From Psettodes erumei (Eukaryota > Chordata > Actinopteri > Pleuronectiformes > Psettodidae): a stretch of DNA of 64,000 nucleotides. Every line of letters begins with the position of its first letter. The stretch's first letter is position 1. The stretch spans positions 667,501-731,500 of the forward strand of contig JAFBJZ010000942.1 of NCBI GenBank assembly GCA_016785225.1. Reading direction: 5' to 3'. Shown here piece by piece: positions 27,698 to 49,700 of this stretch. A program made the position numbers and the translations under genes. The notes beneath the pieces are model-generated. The model saw nothing but the letters and a program-made list of their open reading frames with translations. It was not told the origin of the DNA and did not search any database.

Positions 27698-29132
27698 ATG
27701 GACGCGCTGAAGTTCGCGGCCGTGCTGCTGGTGGTCGTGTTCGTGCAGGTGTTCGGCGCTCTGGGCTCTCCGCTCTCCAGCCAGGAGGAGGACGGGGAGA
27801 TCTGGACCGTGGACAACTGGCAGGTAAAACAACAACAACAAACAAACAAACACACACATCCTCAGAAACGGTTTTTTTTTTTTGCGGAGTGTATTTGCAT
27901 GTTTTATTCTTTTTGTTAACTTTCTGTGCCGGGCGCATGGTGTAATAAACCAAACATACCCTGACTGGGATTAAAAGGCAATTTCGTGCTTTTTATGATT
28001 CATAATCTCTCAATAATCTGTTCCTCCGTCACGTGAAGCCCAGATGAAGGATGCGTTAAATTGATTTCTCGCGTAGGAACGGACCGAGAGGAGCTTTCCC
28101 GTCTGTTGCGCGGATTGACGTGGGATTACCGCGTTACTCCGTTACTTCGCCGCCGTCAGAAATTAACCGCTTAAACATCAGTGATTTAAAATAATCTGTA
28201 AAAAGAAGTATTTAAAGTTATATCGCAGTTTAACGCGCTACGGAGAAATATGTTACACCTGTCTGCCTAATGTCATTTACTAACAGTGTCCGGTCTGACG
28301 TGTTGAGCGACAGACCGCGGACACGTCTGTTTAGTTTTTTTTTTTGTTTTCCGACAGAACGTGAAGTAAACACACAGACGCGACTTTGGGCGCGAGGACT
28401 CGGGCGCGCGAGTTCCAGCTTGATTAGGGGGCGAAATCGCGCGCGTCTGTTCCTTGTTTGCGCGGTCGGTATTACGTTGTTTTGGGTTTTTTTCGTTGTT
28501 TTTTTTTTTTTTTTTAATTTTTAAAATTATTATTATTTTTTAATATTTTTTTAAAAAATTTAAATTATTATTTTTATATATATATTTTTTTTGGGGGGGT
28601 TACACTTCTCTTCCTGTCTTATTCTCCATGACCTGTTAAGGGATTTGACGTATTTGAAGCAATGCTTATATTAATTAATCAACCAATCAGATTGCATTTG
28701 CGTAGCACTTTTTTTTTTTTCAAGCAGTGTATAATACAAAGTGCTTTTGAACCAAATGACCCCCCCCACACACAATATTCCACGCACAGAGCAATAATAA
28801 CAGGAACTGAGGATATGCAATGAGGAAGCATATCTTATAAAATTAGTGGGAGGAAAAAAAAAGATTTATAGTATGGCGATAAAACGATGCTCAGCTGTGT
28901 GAGTTCTTAATCGGCTCTTTGAGGCTGAGAAGTGTTGGGAGTCGACTCGCAAGTATTTTAAGAGTGTAGCGAGTACTCTGCGCAGTACATTTACACAAAC
29001 TCATTACGCCCTGACCCGAGCGATCAGCTCCGCCGGTCCAGCAGGCAGCAGGGGCCGCGTGATTTAAAGCAGGAGGAGCTGGAGCTTCGCACATTTGTGT
29101 AGACGCCAAAGCAGCGATGAATCACCTCTGCT

Positions 29133-29178
<46 letters not shown>

Positions 29179-29913
29179 CTACCCGCTGGAGAGAGGAATA
29201 ACCATTCGGCTGGCAGACCTCATCAAGCGGTCCAAAGCACAGCAGTTCCACGGCCTGATGGGAAGAAGCTCAGGTAAACAAACAAATAAACAAATATGTA
29301 ATTGTTCTTAATGGGGATTTTGTAGTTGATTTATTGTGTATTTGTTGTAGCAATATTGTACTTGGTGGTGTTTTTTTTAAAATCTACGGTAACATCTGTT
29401 TAATATTCCATCTCCATTTTCTCTGCTATTATCACCACAACATTTTATTTCAGGAGCGTCTCAACCTGTCAGACTGGGGAGGAAAAGTGAGTATAATTAT
29501 TCCTTAAGAAAGGCATTAGTGTGTGTTTTTTTCCCCCCATTACCACCAGTTTTCATATAATTGAAGCCTCTTCTGACAATCCTGAAGATCCGTCTTTCTG
29601 TTCTTCATCAGGAAACAAAGGGGAGATGTTTGTCGGACTCATGGGCAGGAGGAGTCTAGGTGGAGGTAATGCACGTTGTTTCATGGACGTTTAAATTTCC
29701 AGGCGATGATACGTTGGTCTGATGTGCTGCAGATGTGGCGTTCGCCTCTTAATGAAACGCTCATCTATGCACAATTATTCTGGGCAGAGAATAAAACTTC
29801 CAATAATCCCGTATTCCTGCTTGAGAAGTGTTGACTTTGTCCTGAGTCTAATATTTTGCTCTGTTTTTTTCTCTCCAGACGAGGAAGAAGAGTGGAAATC
29901 TGACTCTTATTAA
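27698..29913 (+). CDS. tac4: Tachykinin precursor (tachykinin-4 / hemokinin type)
   Basis: Five exons join in frame: 27698-27823, 29192-29273, 29454-29486, 29612-29665, 29879-29913 (TAA), giving 109 aa. Residues 1-23 form a signal peptide (MDALKFAAVLLVVVFVQVFG). Two tachykinin cores follow. The first is KR|SKAQQFHGLM|GR, a substance P/hemokinin-like position. The second is KR|NKGEMFVGLM|GRR, neurokinin A-like. Each has the FxGLM end and a Gly amide donor. The tail is acidic (DEEEEWKSDSY). Peptides of this class act on NK receptors. The ATG at 27698 has a strong context (A at -3, G at +4); an in-frame ATG at 27665 has a weak one. Adjacency to kat7 identifies tac4 rather than tac1, as in mammals. 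The exon 2 acceptor is the least certain boundary. Confidence 0.85.
27824..29191 (+). other. tac4: Intron 1 of tac4
   Basis: The donor CAG|GTAAAA is followed at once by an AC-rich run (27827-27860). The acceptor side carries (TG)n at 29132-29176, then only 15 nt before AG at 29190-29191. Between them is AT-rich low-complexity sequence at 28495-28600. No other exon is seen. Confidence 0.55.
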
Positions 29914-30184
29914 AGATGGAAATAGAAAGTTAAACACCTTATTAATGTCCATTGCCGTCCTACGTTGTTGACCAACAGGACGTAGAGTCTCACACACCCT
30001 CACCGGGACAGATGTTCTGAACATCTGCAGCAAGTATCTCCAATCAGTTAATCCCCTCATCGCCTGTCCATCACTTATCAACTATAAGCTCTGTTGTTAT
30101 CCATCATATTTAGTCATATGTAAAAACTATGTACATGTAGGCCTCATGTCTTTTATGGGCATTTGCTTATTTCATGCCAAATCA

Positions 30185-30190
30185 ATTAAA
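30185..30190 (+). terminator. tac4: Poly(A) signal ATTAAA of tac4
   Basis: ATTAAA lies 272 nt after the stop codon. It is followed within 30 nt by a GT-rich element (GTGTGTCTCTGTTGTGTG), the usual layout of a cleavage site. Confidence 0.65.
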
Positions 30191-30756
30191 GCTGCTCACA
30201 TCACCCGAGTGTGTCTCTGTTGTGTGTTGTGACTCTCTGTGTCGGACAAAGTCATTTGTTCACAATAACCGGCTTGGATCTGAGCCGAGGCTCCGAGCGT
30301 CCGGCAGATAGAACTCCAGGGATATAATGTTGCACTTGAACTTATCCTGGATATCCTACATTTCCCATAATGCAGTTCAGACCAGACAGGTGGTTTTTTT
30401 TTTTAAAGAGACAATATTAAAGTTCAAACACAGACTTACAGTCAGGTTTTGGCTTGTCTTTTTGTTTTCCTCAATAAATTTGAGGTTTGGGAACGTTTAG
30501 GATATTTTGATTGATGTATTTAAACCCAGAGGTCATTCATACACGAGCGCTTATTTATTTATTTATTTTTTTTTTTTTTTCTAGTTTCCACATCGACGTC
30601 CGCCTCAGCTGTCGGTCGTACATGTCGAGGAGGCAGAGCGGCACCTCCCTCATTAGCTGCTCGTTCATACAATCCTTGTTAAATGCAGAAAATGACCGGA
30701 CCCGACGGATCCGACACCCACCCAGCGCTCTCTGGTGCTGTTGCCAGGGGAAATGG

Positions 30757-30790
<34 letters not shown>

Positions 30791-30800
30791 GCAACACATC
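30191..30800. other. Spacer between convergent tac4 and kat7 3' ends
   Basis: About 600 bp without coding potential. It contains a ZNF143-like element at 30356-30374 (CTACATTTCCCATAATGCA), T-runs near 30392 and 30565, and (CA)n at 30759-30786. Confidence 0.5.
30356..30374 (+). promoter_or_regulatory. ZNF143/STAF-type binding element
   Basis: CTACATTTCCCATAATGCA matches the extended ZNF143 element. It lies between the two convergent 3' ends, not at an obvious promoter. Confidence 0.4.
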
Positions 30801-30821
30801 AGGCAAAGCTCACCATTTGCT

Positions 30822-30827
30822 TTTATT
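30822..30827 (-). terminator. kat7: Candidate poly(A) signal of kat7
   Basis: TTTATT on the plus strand gives AATAAA on the minus strand, about 2.8 kb past the kat7 stop. A 3' UTR of this length is plausible for kat7. Other hexamers may be used instead. Confidence 0.35.
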
Positions 30828-30900
30828 GAAGAGGAAGGAAGCTTGGGGAGGGGGGCCAAGTACAAAAGCACAACTGAGCTACATATCAATGCCACGCTAC

Positions 30901-30934
<34 letters not shown>

Positions 30935-33583
30935 ATAGTTTAAATAGGTAGCAGGACTATAACAGCTCGCTGGCCTATGGAAGGTGATGGAATGCCTCTC
31001 TCGTGTGAGTTAACAGCTGGTTGCTGTGAACCGGCCTCGCTGTAGCTGCCACCGGCGCCGCAAGACGACAAAAAAAAAACACGAGAGAAATGGAAGCGGA
31101 CCGGAGACGAACACGCTCGTCGTGAGATATTATCAAACGGCTGGTTACGATTCACTCCAGATGTTTGTTTGGGGTTTTTTTGTTGCGGTTAAAGTCAAGT
31201 TAAAATGTTCAGGTCCGTTTTCTGCGACTGGGAGACATATATTCTCTCTGTATGAGGGGGAAAAAAGAAAGAAAGATGCCCATCCTCTTTAATGTATAGG
31301 CACTGAAAAACAAAACCCGATGATTCCCACTGATCATTTAAATCAAAAAAACAAGTACACGCAAGAACAAAAGTGTTTGGGACATGCGATTTTAGAGATA
31401 TTTTCTGCTTTGAAATTCCCTCAAAAAGTAAGTGCACTTCCCTGTAAATGCACTTAAGAACAGGCTGCCTGAGCCTCCGTCCGCTCAAACCATTAATGGG
31501 TCATTTTGGTCAGTGGCACATTTCAGGCTGAGTTACTGAGAACAGGTGCTAAAAGGTAAAACGCAGAAATTGATTGGAAGCCAGGCAGCGACGTGAGTCG
31601 TGACCTCTCACACTGAAAGACACAAACTGAGACAGGAAGCCCCAACAACAGAGTAAAAAAAAAAAACATAAAAACATGTAAAGGCAAGACACAGAAAAAC
31701 ATCTTCAATTTTATGAGCTTTAAAGGCAACAGAAAAAAAAAATCATAACGTCAGGCTGTGGTAAATGAAAGAAAATGATTCTTCCGTGTTTGAAATTGTG
31801 ACACAAAAAAACCAACAACACAACAAACACATTCTGGATAAAAAGAGAAGCTGATTCAGTCTGACGTTGTCGGCCGCACACCTCCAATTTCACAGCCGCA
31901 ACTGCTGCCGGAGCTTATTCCACGAGTTAGAAGAGACGACTGAAAATAGCCGCTTAGCTTATTTTATCTTAGCTTAGCATAGCAGAAAGACGGTGGCAAA
32001 CAGCTAGCTTGGTTCAGCCCAAACTAAATCTATCTGCTAAAACTCACTGAAAAACATGTTATATATATATAATTTAATCTGCTAAAACAAACAGTAAGAG
32101 CAACACATTTTATGGGAGTTTATGTGTCAGCGCCAGGCTAGCTGTTCAGCACTGTTTTCAGTCTTTGTGCTAAGCTACGCTAACCTCCCCTCCTTTAACT
32201 AATATTTCCTCAAACGTTAACAAATCTTAAAAAGCTGGTTACAGAATTAGATATGGAGATTGTCAATAAAATTAAAATCAATGTTCAATCAGTGGAATAC
32301 AAGGAACTAAAAAAAAAAAAAAAGATATATCACAAAAACGCCGCTGATGATTCTGACCCACAAAGGTCGCGGGCGAGTTTTTTTTCCTAAATTCTTGGCG
32401 GCAGCATTTTTTAATCGTTCAACCTCGTTCAACCGAAACGATCAAAATGTAAATGACTCCTGTACCTTTTACTTTTCTGAACACATTCAAATCTACATAT
32501 AAAATTTAAATAAATATCTCTATTCACAAAGAAGCCGGTCCTATAGAGTCAAAACTCCCCTACCAGACTTTGTCTTATACGTTCTACACAGTTAACACAA
32601 CTTTTTTTTTTTTAAGAATATAAATAGCAGATATATATATAATTTTTTAAAAATCGAATGGAAAAAAAAAACACTTGCTGGCCAAACACAGCTACGTAGT
32701 TTCACATGTTAACACAGAATTAAACAAAAAGAATAAAAAGCTAAAAGTGGGTTGTTCTAACTTCTATACAGTGGTAAAACCTTAGAGGTAGAAAAAAAAA
32801 AAAATGTAAAAAGTCAACACCGCCCGCACACCGATGCCGTTCAGGAAGCAACGTGTAGACGTGAAAAACAAAACGTGGCCCGGCGGCGAGACGAAACCGG
32901 TGGCAGCTACAGCTTCCTGGTCGCCCGGCCGACAGGTGACGCGGGTGAAATACTGGACACGATGTGCGTTTGTCGCGTGAGGAAGAAGCGGAGTCGCTCC
33001 GCTTCCGAGTTCAAGCGGCCAACCGTTCGGGCCCGAGCGCCGCTTCTTTGCCCTTAGGCCCGAAAATGGTGATTACCGTTAACATTCGGTTATATTCTAC
33101 AGGTTTTCCTGTTTGGTCACGTGACCCGGGTGATAAATGGCGGCCGGGGCTCCTATTCTTAGAAACCTGATGCGTTTCGAGCGCGGGCCTCGTCCTGTCT
33201 AATCACGGCCAGCTGGCCTGCGTCTGGAGAGCGGCGCAGGCACGGCTTCGGCCGCCGCGGATTAGATTAGCGTCCGCGCTAATGAAGTGTCTGCGAGGAG
33301 GCGCGCTAACAACGCGCAATTACTTTCACTTTTCGGATGACGGACGGGGGGTTCGGGAGGCGCCGTCGTGCGTGGACTGCCGTCACTGGCCGCTGCCGTC
33401 TCGTGTTACAAATATCTCTGCTCGTGTATTTTTCCCCATGTTGAGTTTTTTTTTTTCTGCGGCTGCTTGAACCCAGAGTGACGGCTGACTCTGTGTGGGT
33501 GGATGATGCGGTCGCTGCTGAAAAGCGTTTTGTACAGGAGCGCGTGTGACGTGAGGGTCTCGGCTCAGGGCCTGTGAGCATGC

Positions 33584-33624
<41 letters not shown>

Positions 33625-33641
33625 CGGAGGGAAGCTCCTCT
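30828..33641 (-). other. kat7: Presumed 3' UTR of kat7
   Basis: No coding exon is visible on either strand. Content is A-rich homopolymers (31660, 32310, 32660, 32800), (GT)n at 30901-30931 and 33587-33621, TTAGC words at 31950-32180, and a GC-rich block at 32870-33270 that may be an internal regulatory region. Confidence 0.4.
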
Positions 33642-42885
<9,244 letters not shown>

Positions 42886-43737
42886 TTTCAGAGATGTGGC
42901 GTATTGCCTCTAGCGGATTGTTGGTCCGTACTTTGGGAGTAATTTCTCTCCACTTGTATAAACAATGAAAACAACAAATCACCAGCTTTTGACATGAGCT
43001 AACTCAGCTGAAAAAGCACATCAATTTCTCCGCACTTCCTTGAGTGCAAGGCGCAAGTCCGTTCGTTTTTCAGGTACGTTGACAAAATGCCTCCGGAGGG
43101 GAAATACAGCTATGGTGGATCGTCGGATTCACATATTTGAAATCATATTTCATCGCGCTACGGTGGAATAGGTCACATGTGGGAAATAATTTAAGATTTA
43201 AACCATTTAAGATCAAGGGCAAGCCATTATAGCTTACTTGCGGAAAACATTGCTTAAATTAGCTGTTTAAATTAATAACTAATGAAACAGGTGTCGCAGA
43301 GATGGGCTGTTGCTCAAACTCAATACGTGTTTCTTTTAAAAACTCATATATAGCTAAAATGGCTACCGGCAGCCTACAACAACCGTAAACATTGCGTTAT
43401 TTCCTCAAATTAACGCTAATAAACGACCGGACACAAACCCGGAAGTACGCGGGAGTGATTCCTCTCGCTCGGCGTCGTTCGAAGTAGCTCTGCACATTCG
43501 TTTGTACCGCGCAAGTGTCAGGGAGTTTCAGTGGGAGGGAAAAGGGGCATGTTGCATTTAACGTGGACTGAGACACCCGTCGACTTCCTGCGGTCCCGTC
43601 TCCTCGTAGTTACCTCGTAGTTAAGCTCGTAGTTACCGTCTGACGAGCTTCAACGCGAGGTTTCAGCCCCCGAACGCCGCCCAGAAACGAACCCAGCTCT
43701 CCAGGGAGATTTGCCTCCTCATTCGTTTGTAACTACT
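42886..43737. promoter_or_regulatory. Head-to-head promoter interval of kat7 (-) and aldh16a1 (+)
   Basis: The two start codons are 852 bp apart on opposite strands with no other gene between. The interval includes CCGGAAGTA at 43439-43447, an ETS/GABP-type site common in bidirectional promoters. A short tandem repeat of a TCGTAGTTACC-like unit lies at 43602-43640. No TATA box is evident on either side. Confidence 0.6.
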
Positions 43738-46700
43738 ATGGCCGGTAGCACCACCAAGACGGTGTGCGAAATTTTCCGAAGCATGGAGTACGGACCCGCA
43801 GCAGCCCCGAGCGCTGCCACGGCACAGGTAACAGTTTCAGCCGGATTCTCAACATGTCACCTTTGGCCTGAAACGCGCTTCCGCACCGGGACAACGAGAC
43901 CGACCCGCGTGAAGTTCATTAACTGTTCGCTGACTGTAACTCACAAGGCAAACATGTGACTTAGTCTGTGCGTAAGTTAGTTATGAAATGTCAAGAGGGA
44001 AGCAAAGCCAAGAGTTTGGCCACTTCAGGGAACTTACCCACTGATTTCTTTTTTTTAATATAATTATGTCAGTAATATTTGGTGTGTGTAATCTGCGGTT
44101 GTGTGGATGTTTATCCATTAATTAGTGAAATGTTGTCTTTCCCCAGTAGAGTCGCACTGCATGTCTGGTAGTACACAGTGTCACGGTAGTTTACTTATTC
44201 ACTTCCTGTGGAACCTACTTTCTTTCTGCTGCAGAGCTTCATGTGACGACAGAGCTTCCCCCTTTTCTTATAAATATCTACCACTTTTTTGGTGAATTCA
44301 TTTCCCCTTCAGCTTCCAACCATCCTGTCCAAGATGAGAGAGCAGGCGAGTCACGTGCAGATGAACTGTTAAAGCTTTCCTCGCTGTTTGTCCCTGCAGT
44401 CGTGTAACTCTGATGGTGTTTAACTTACACGAGAACATATATAAACACACGGTGTGTGTACAGACCCGTGCGTTCAAACTCTCACACCCCCAATGAAATT
44501 TTGAATGAGATCAAAGTCAACAGTGACTTTGAAACAAGTCAGCTCTGTCCGCTAAATAACTGACGTGCTCCACGTGCCCCGTCCACCACAGGTGGTGTCG
44601 TCCTGACCAATCATACGTGTGGATAGGTTTGGGGGTTTCCCGTGTGCAATAGAGCATGGATGTCAATAAGTCTCGCAGCAGAGGCCATGGCAGTGACTGA
44701 CATGCACAGTAGTCCAATCCAGCTGTCTGCTTGGCATCACACCACCTATGGATTTGATGTATATGCTTAATAAAGTCTGGAGGTGACCTCTGCTTTAATA
44801 TCGTCTGTGGATCTCTCCCCCGTCAGGCCTGGCTGGATCATCACTCTCGTTCTCTGGGTCTGTTCATCGATGGCAAGTTTGTCCGCCCAGTGGACAGACA
44901 GCTCCGCTCCCTGGAGGGATCCAAAGGTGAGAGCAGCCTGAATCTGCTGGTGATGTGTTTCTCATCTGTTGGACCTCAAACACATCTCTGCTCGCCAGGT
45001 GGTTCCGTGTGCAGCACCGTGTGCGCTGTTGACGACGACGTCTCCCAGTGCGCCTCCTCCGCCGTCACTGGCTACAAGACCTGGAGCGGGACGACCTGCT
45101 GCAACCGGGCGAAAGTGCTGCTCAGGTGGGAGACGCTCGCCTGCGCAGATGAGAGCGTGGGGTCGGTGTTTTAGCCAGCGAGTCTCACGATGTGCGTGCC
45201 GTTGTTTGTTTTTGCGTCCTCGGCCCCGGCAGGTTGGTGAGCGCTCTCGGGCAGCACAGTGAGTGTGTGTCGGAGCTGTGCGAGCTGTGCGACAGCTCCT
45301 GCTCGCCCTCCGCCCTGGTCAGGCTGCTGCAGTACTACAGCAGCTGGGCTCAGCTCAGAGACACCCTCCTCACCGGCTGGACGCCGCTGGGTGAGCAGAC
45401 GTGGGGTGGGGGGGGGGTTTGTTCACATAGAAGCTCGTTTTATTGTAATGTGATTTAATTTGATTTGTTTCCCTTTGTCTTCAGGTGTGGTGGCTGCGGT
45501 CGCCTCTGACGACTGCTCCCTCTATTCCCTTATGCTCAAAGTCCTGCCGGCGCTGGCCATGGGTGAGAAAGACCGAGTGTCTCCTGATGCTAATTCCGTT
45601 TATAATAAAGGACAACAGCAAATAGTCACATTTGAGAAGTTGAAACCATTAAGAGTAGAGTAGCTGCAGATCCAGTTTCAGCTGATCGACTGTAATCAAG
45701 ACACATTTTTGTGGTTTTTATTTGTGTTCAGGAAACTCTGTCATCGTGGTCCCTGGTCGCAGCACCGCCGCTCCAGCGCTCCTGTTGGCTCAGCTGTTCA
45801 CAGGGGCGGGACTTCCTGCCGGGGCTCTTAACGTTCTGACAGGAAGTGACGTGTTGCTCGGCGCCAAAGTGGCCCAGAACCTGAGCGTCAGCTACGTGAC
45901 CTACAGCGGCAACAAGCAGGTGTGTGTGTGTGTGTGTGTGTGTGTCCGGCATGGAGAGCCGGGTTCATAATGAGAACAGAATATTTCAGCGTTCACCTTC
46001 TCTTTCAGGACGGGGTGACGCTGTGTCAGGCCACTGCGGGGATGGGCGTCCCCGTCTCTGTCTCCCCCTGCGTCGGGGCCACGTGTCCCTTCATCGTTTT
46101 TGAGTCAGCCGACCTCGACAGCGCCGTGGACGGAGCGATAGAGGCTGCCTTCAAAAAGAAGAAAGAGGTGATTCACGTATTTCTAAAAAGAAAAGTCTCC
46201 TCATTTCCTCCCTTTCCTGCAGCCTCTGTAACAAGCCGCCCATTCTCTCCCCCCCCTCAGGTGCACTGGGTGTTGTGCGTGCAAGAGAGCGTGTTGGACG
46301 CCGTCATGGCCCGCCTCAGGTTGCGTATGGCCGGGCTGAAGTGCGTCGGGCTGCACAGCGACGCCGACCGGGTCCTGGTGGAGGCTGCGGTGCAGGAGGC
46401 TCAGCAGCAGGGGGCCACGGTGAGTCAGGAAGAACCGGTCCTCGCGCAGCGATCCCACCAGCCGCTAACCACCGATCTTCTCCTCAGCTGGTTCAGTCCG
46501 GCGCCGCCCCCCCTTCGGGCGCCCTGTACCCCCCCACGGTGCTGTGCGGGGCCGCCCCCGCCTCTCCCTGTGTGGTCAGCCCCTCCCCCGGCCCGCTGCT
46601 GCCTCTCATGACCTTCAGAAGCAACACAGAGGCGGTGACTCTGGGTGAGGCTTTGACAAATCTGAGCGTCTCTCTGGCAGATCGTGCTCTTACTTAATTT

Positions 46701-49700
46701 GTCAGTAAAGTTTGGTTGGTACAGTGACGCTGCTCATGGTACGACAGACACCTGTTGAACAGTCACGGTGTTTGTTCCTCGCAGGGAACCACAGTCCTCA
46801 TGGCCTGGCAGCCTCGGTCTGGACCGAAGACCTCACCCTGGCTCTGGAGACGGCGAAGAGGTGCCCACATTCCCACATCCCTCATCCTCTCCCAGCTGAC
46901 TTCACTTCCCAAAGCAAAAGCACTTTGGTCGATATTTTTTTTTCATATTTTTTTTCATCCTTCTTTACTCATCTAACTTTCCCCCCCTCCAGCCTCTCAG
47001 TTGGATCAGTGTGGGTCAATTCCCACTCGGTGTCCGACCCTTGTCTGCCCGTCTCCGGTCACAAAGACAGCGGCAGCTGCACCGACGGAGGACAGGAAGT
47101 GAGTTTCTCCCCGATGAGGTCTTTTATGACGCCGAGCTGTATCCTTTAGAATTATTTGCAAGCGCCGCTTGATGAGGAGATGTGTGTTAACTTCCTCTCT
47201 GCTTTCTGTCAGGGTTTGTACCAGTTCCTGCGCCCGACCTGTTCTTCCTCCCCTCCTCTTCCTCGCTGCTCCCCAGCCCCTATGGACTACACAAAGTTTG
47301 GAACCGCAGCTTCCCCGGTGATCATTCCTGAAGATACAGACCCCGCCAGGTGGGTTTGTGATGCGTTGTCACAGTATAAATGTTGTAACTGTCAGCAGGC
47401 AGCATTGAGATGATGATATTCAGTTTCGCCCAGCTGACTTGCTGGGTGCACATCTCCCCCCTCAGTGCACCCAAGTCGTACCTGCAGTTCGTTGGAGGGA
47501 AGGCCTGTAAATCTGAGTCCGGCTGCAGCGTGGCCCTGCAGCCACCGGGCGGCAGCAGCGGCGTTTTAGCTTACTGCCCGGATGGAGGCCGCAAAGACGT
47601 CCGCAACGCTGTGGAGGCAGCTGCCAAAGTGCAGCCTGGGTGAGTAGTTCACCACACGAGAGACCAGCAAGAACACATGACGGCAAGTTGGTAAATCAAA
47701 GTCCAGCTTAAAAAAAAAAAAACCCAGAGGACAAACTGTTCCAGAAAGGAGGCGATTGAGCTCCACATTTTTATTCTTTACTCCACCTCTGCAGCTTTGT
47801 ATGATTCACAGTTCAGAAAAAGACCTTATTTTTTATTTTATAACTGCTTGTTGTGCAGTCTTCAAACTATTAGTTGGAGGTTAAAGGGACATTAGTGTTT
47901 CGTGTGTCGTGCAGTTGTGCAATTTGGCCCAGGTTGAAACACTCGGTCTCCTTATCCCAGTTAAAATGTAACCACAATAACTAATCAGAGCTTTAAATAT
48001 GTCAATGATTAACAAAAATAAAACCTAGCGGTGACATTTGGCCTCGGTGAAGGAGATTTATTCAGGCTGTCAACCTCTCATGTGGACATGTAGGAACATA
48101 TTTCATAACTGTGTGTTTATCATCAGTCAAAGTCCAACATAACTTTGGGGGGCTAATAAATAAATAAATAAAGACAAATTTGCTGAGTCATACCCAGGAT
48201 GTCAACAAAATGTGTCAATAGAATTTGAGAAATCCAATAAATACACAACTTTTCTTCTTACCAAATGAAGACCAACAACTTTCTGATTCATACATGTAAT
48301 TCATAGTGGAGCTTTTAACCATCGTTAGCATGAAGTGTAACCAGACAAAGAAACGCATGTTCACGTGTGAGCGCCGTTACCGAGGTTTGTTCATAATGTT
48401 TCTTTTCCTGTAGTTGGATGAAAAAAAGTCCGTCTGCACGCGCTCAGTCCCTCCACTCTCTGGCCAAGGGCCTGGAGGCGAAGAGGCGGGACGTCGCGGC
48501 GTCTCTCAGCCTCCAGACCGGTCTGTCGGCGGACGAGGCCGAGAAGGAGGTGGACCTCAGCGTCGCGAGGCTCAGTGATTGGGCAGCTTACTGCGACAAA
48601 TTCCAAGGAGGAACTCTGGTGAGGAAACAAAACTTCTACATCCTGTACTTTTGTGTTGCACTTCCTCACCAGCGAATCATTTTGTCTCAAACCTCAGATG
48701 ACGTGAGCTAATGTGTTCCTCTCCTGCAGCCTGTGCCACAGTCTGGCTCTGCCCTCTCCTTCCCTGAAGCCCTGGGAGTCGTGGGGCTCGTCCTCCCGGA
48801 CAAGAACCCCCTCCTCTCCATGGTGACGCTCCTTGGGTCAGTCGTCGCCACTGGCAACGCCGTCATCATGGTCCCCAGTCAGAAGCATCCACTGGCAGCC
48901 TTGGCATTCATTCAGGCAAGCGTTAAGACGTTTCCCGTGATCGTATGGTAAAAACATGGATTAATTTAAAAGCCCATTTGCACAAGTTTCTTTATTTGTA
49001 TAGAAAATCAAGGCATCAAATCTGTGTGGCGTGAGGACAAAGGAGTACAAGAAACAATCAGTCTGAGGTTTTACTGACACTTTAATTACATCATCTAATC
49101 AGGCCCTATTCTGCAGTGGGTCAATTGCCACCTGAAGACTTTGCACCTCCAGCTGTTTATCTCAGTGTGCAAGCGCCAAACATTTGTGTAACAGAAGCCG
49201 ATTGAAAGGCACATCAGTTTGAAATTTGCACCTTGGACCATCAGGTTTGACTGACAAACACAGCTGAGTGTCGTCAGCGTAAGAGTGGAGTTTCAGTACT
49301 AACACTTACAGAAAGAATAAAGTAGAGCGAAACACAGAGTCTTGAAGTGCACCATTGTCAAAACAGCTGCATTAGACAAGACGTTACTTCTTGGCAACGA
49401 AAACACCAGTGTCCACCTGTTACCTGTCACCTTTTATAGCTCATCTTCCTCCTCCTCCTCCTCCTCCTCCTCAGGTGCTGCAGATGTCGGACCTGCCTGC
49501 AGGTTTGGTAAACATCATTTCAGGAAGCAGGGACCAGCTTACTGTGGCTCTGGCTAATCACAGTGTCATCAAGGCCATCTGGTACTGGGGCAGTGCTGAG
49601 GTAAGGACTGCACACCAACACACACACACACACACACACATACACACCATGCTCACATTTTGTGAGGATGTTGGATTGCACAGGACACCAAAAACAAGAT

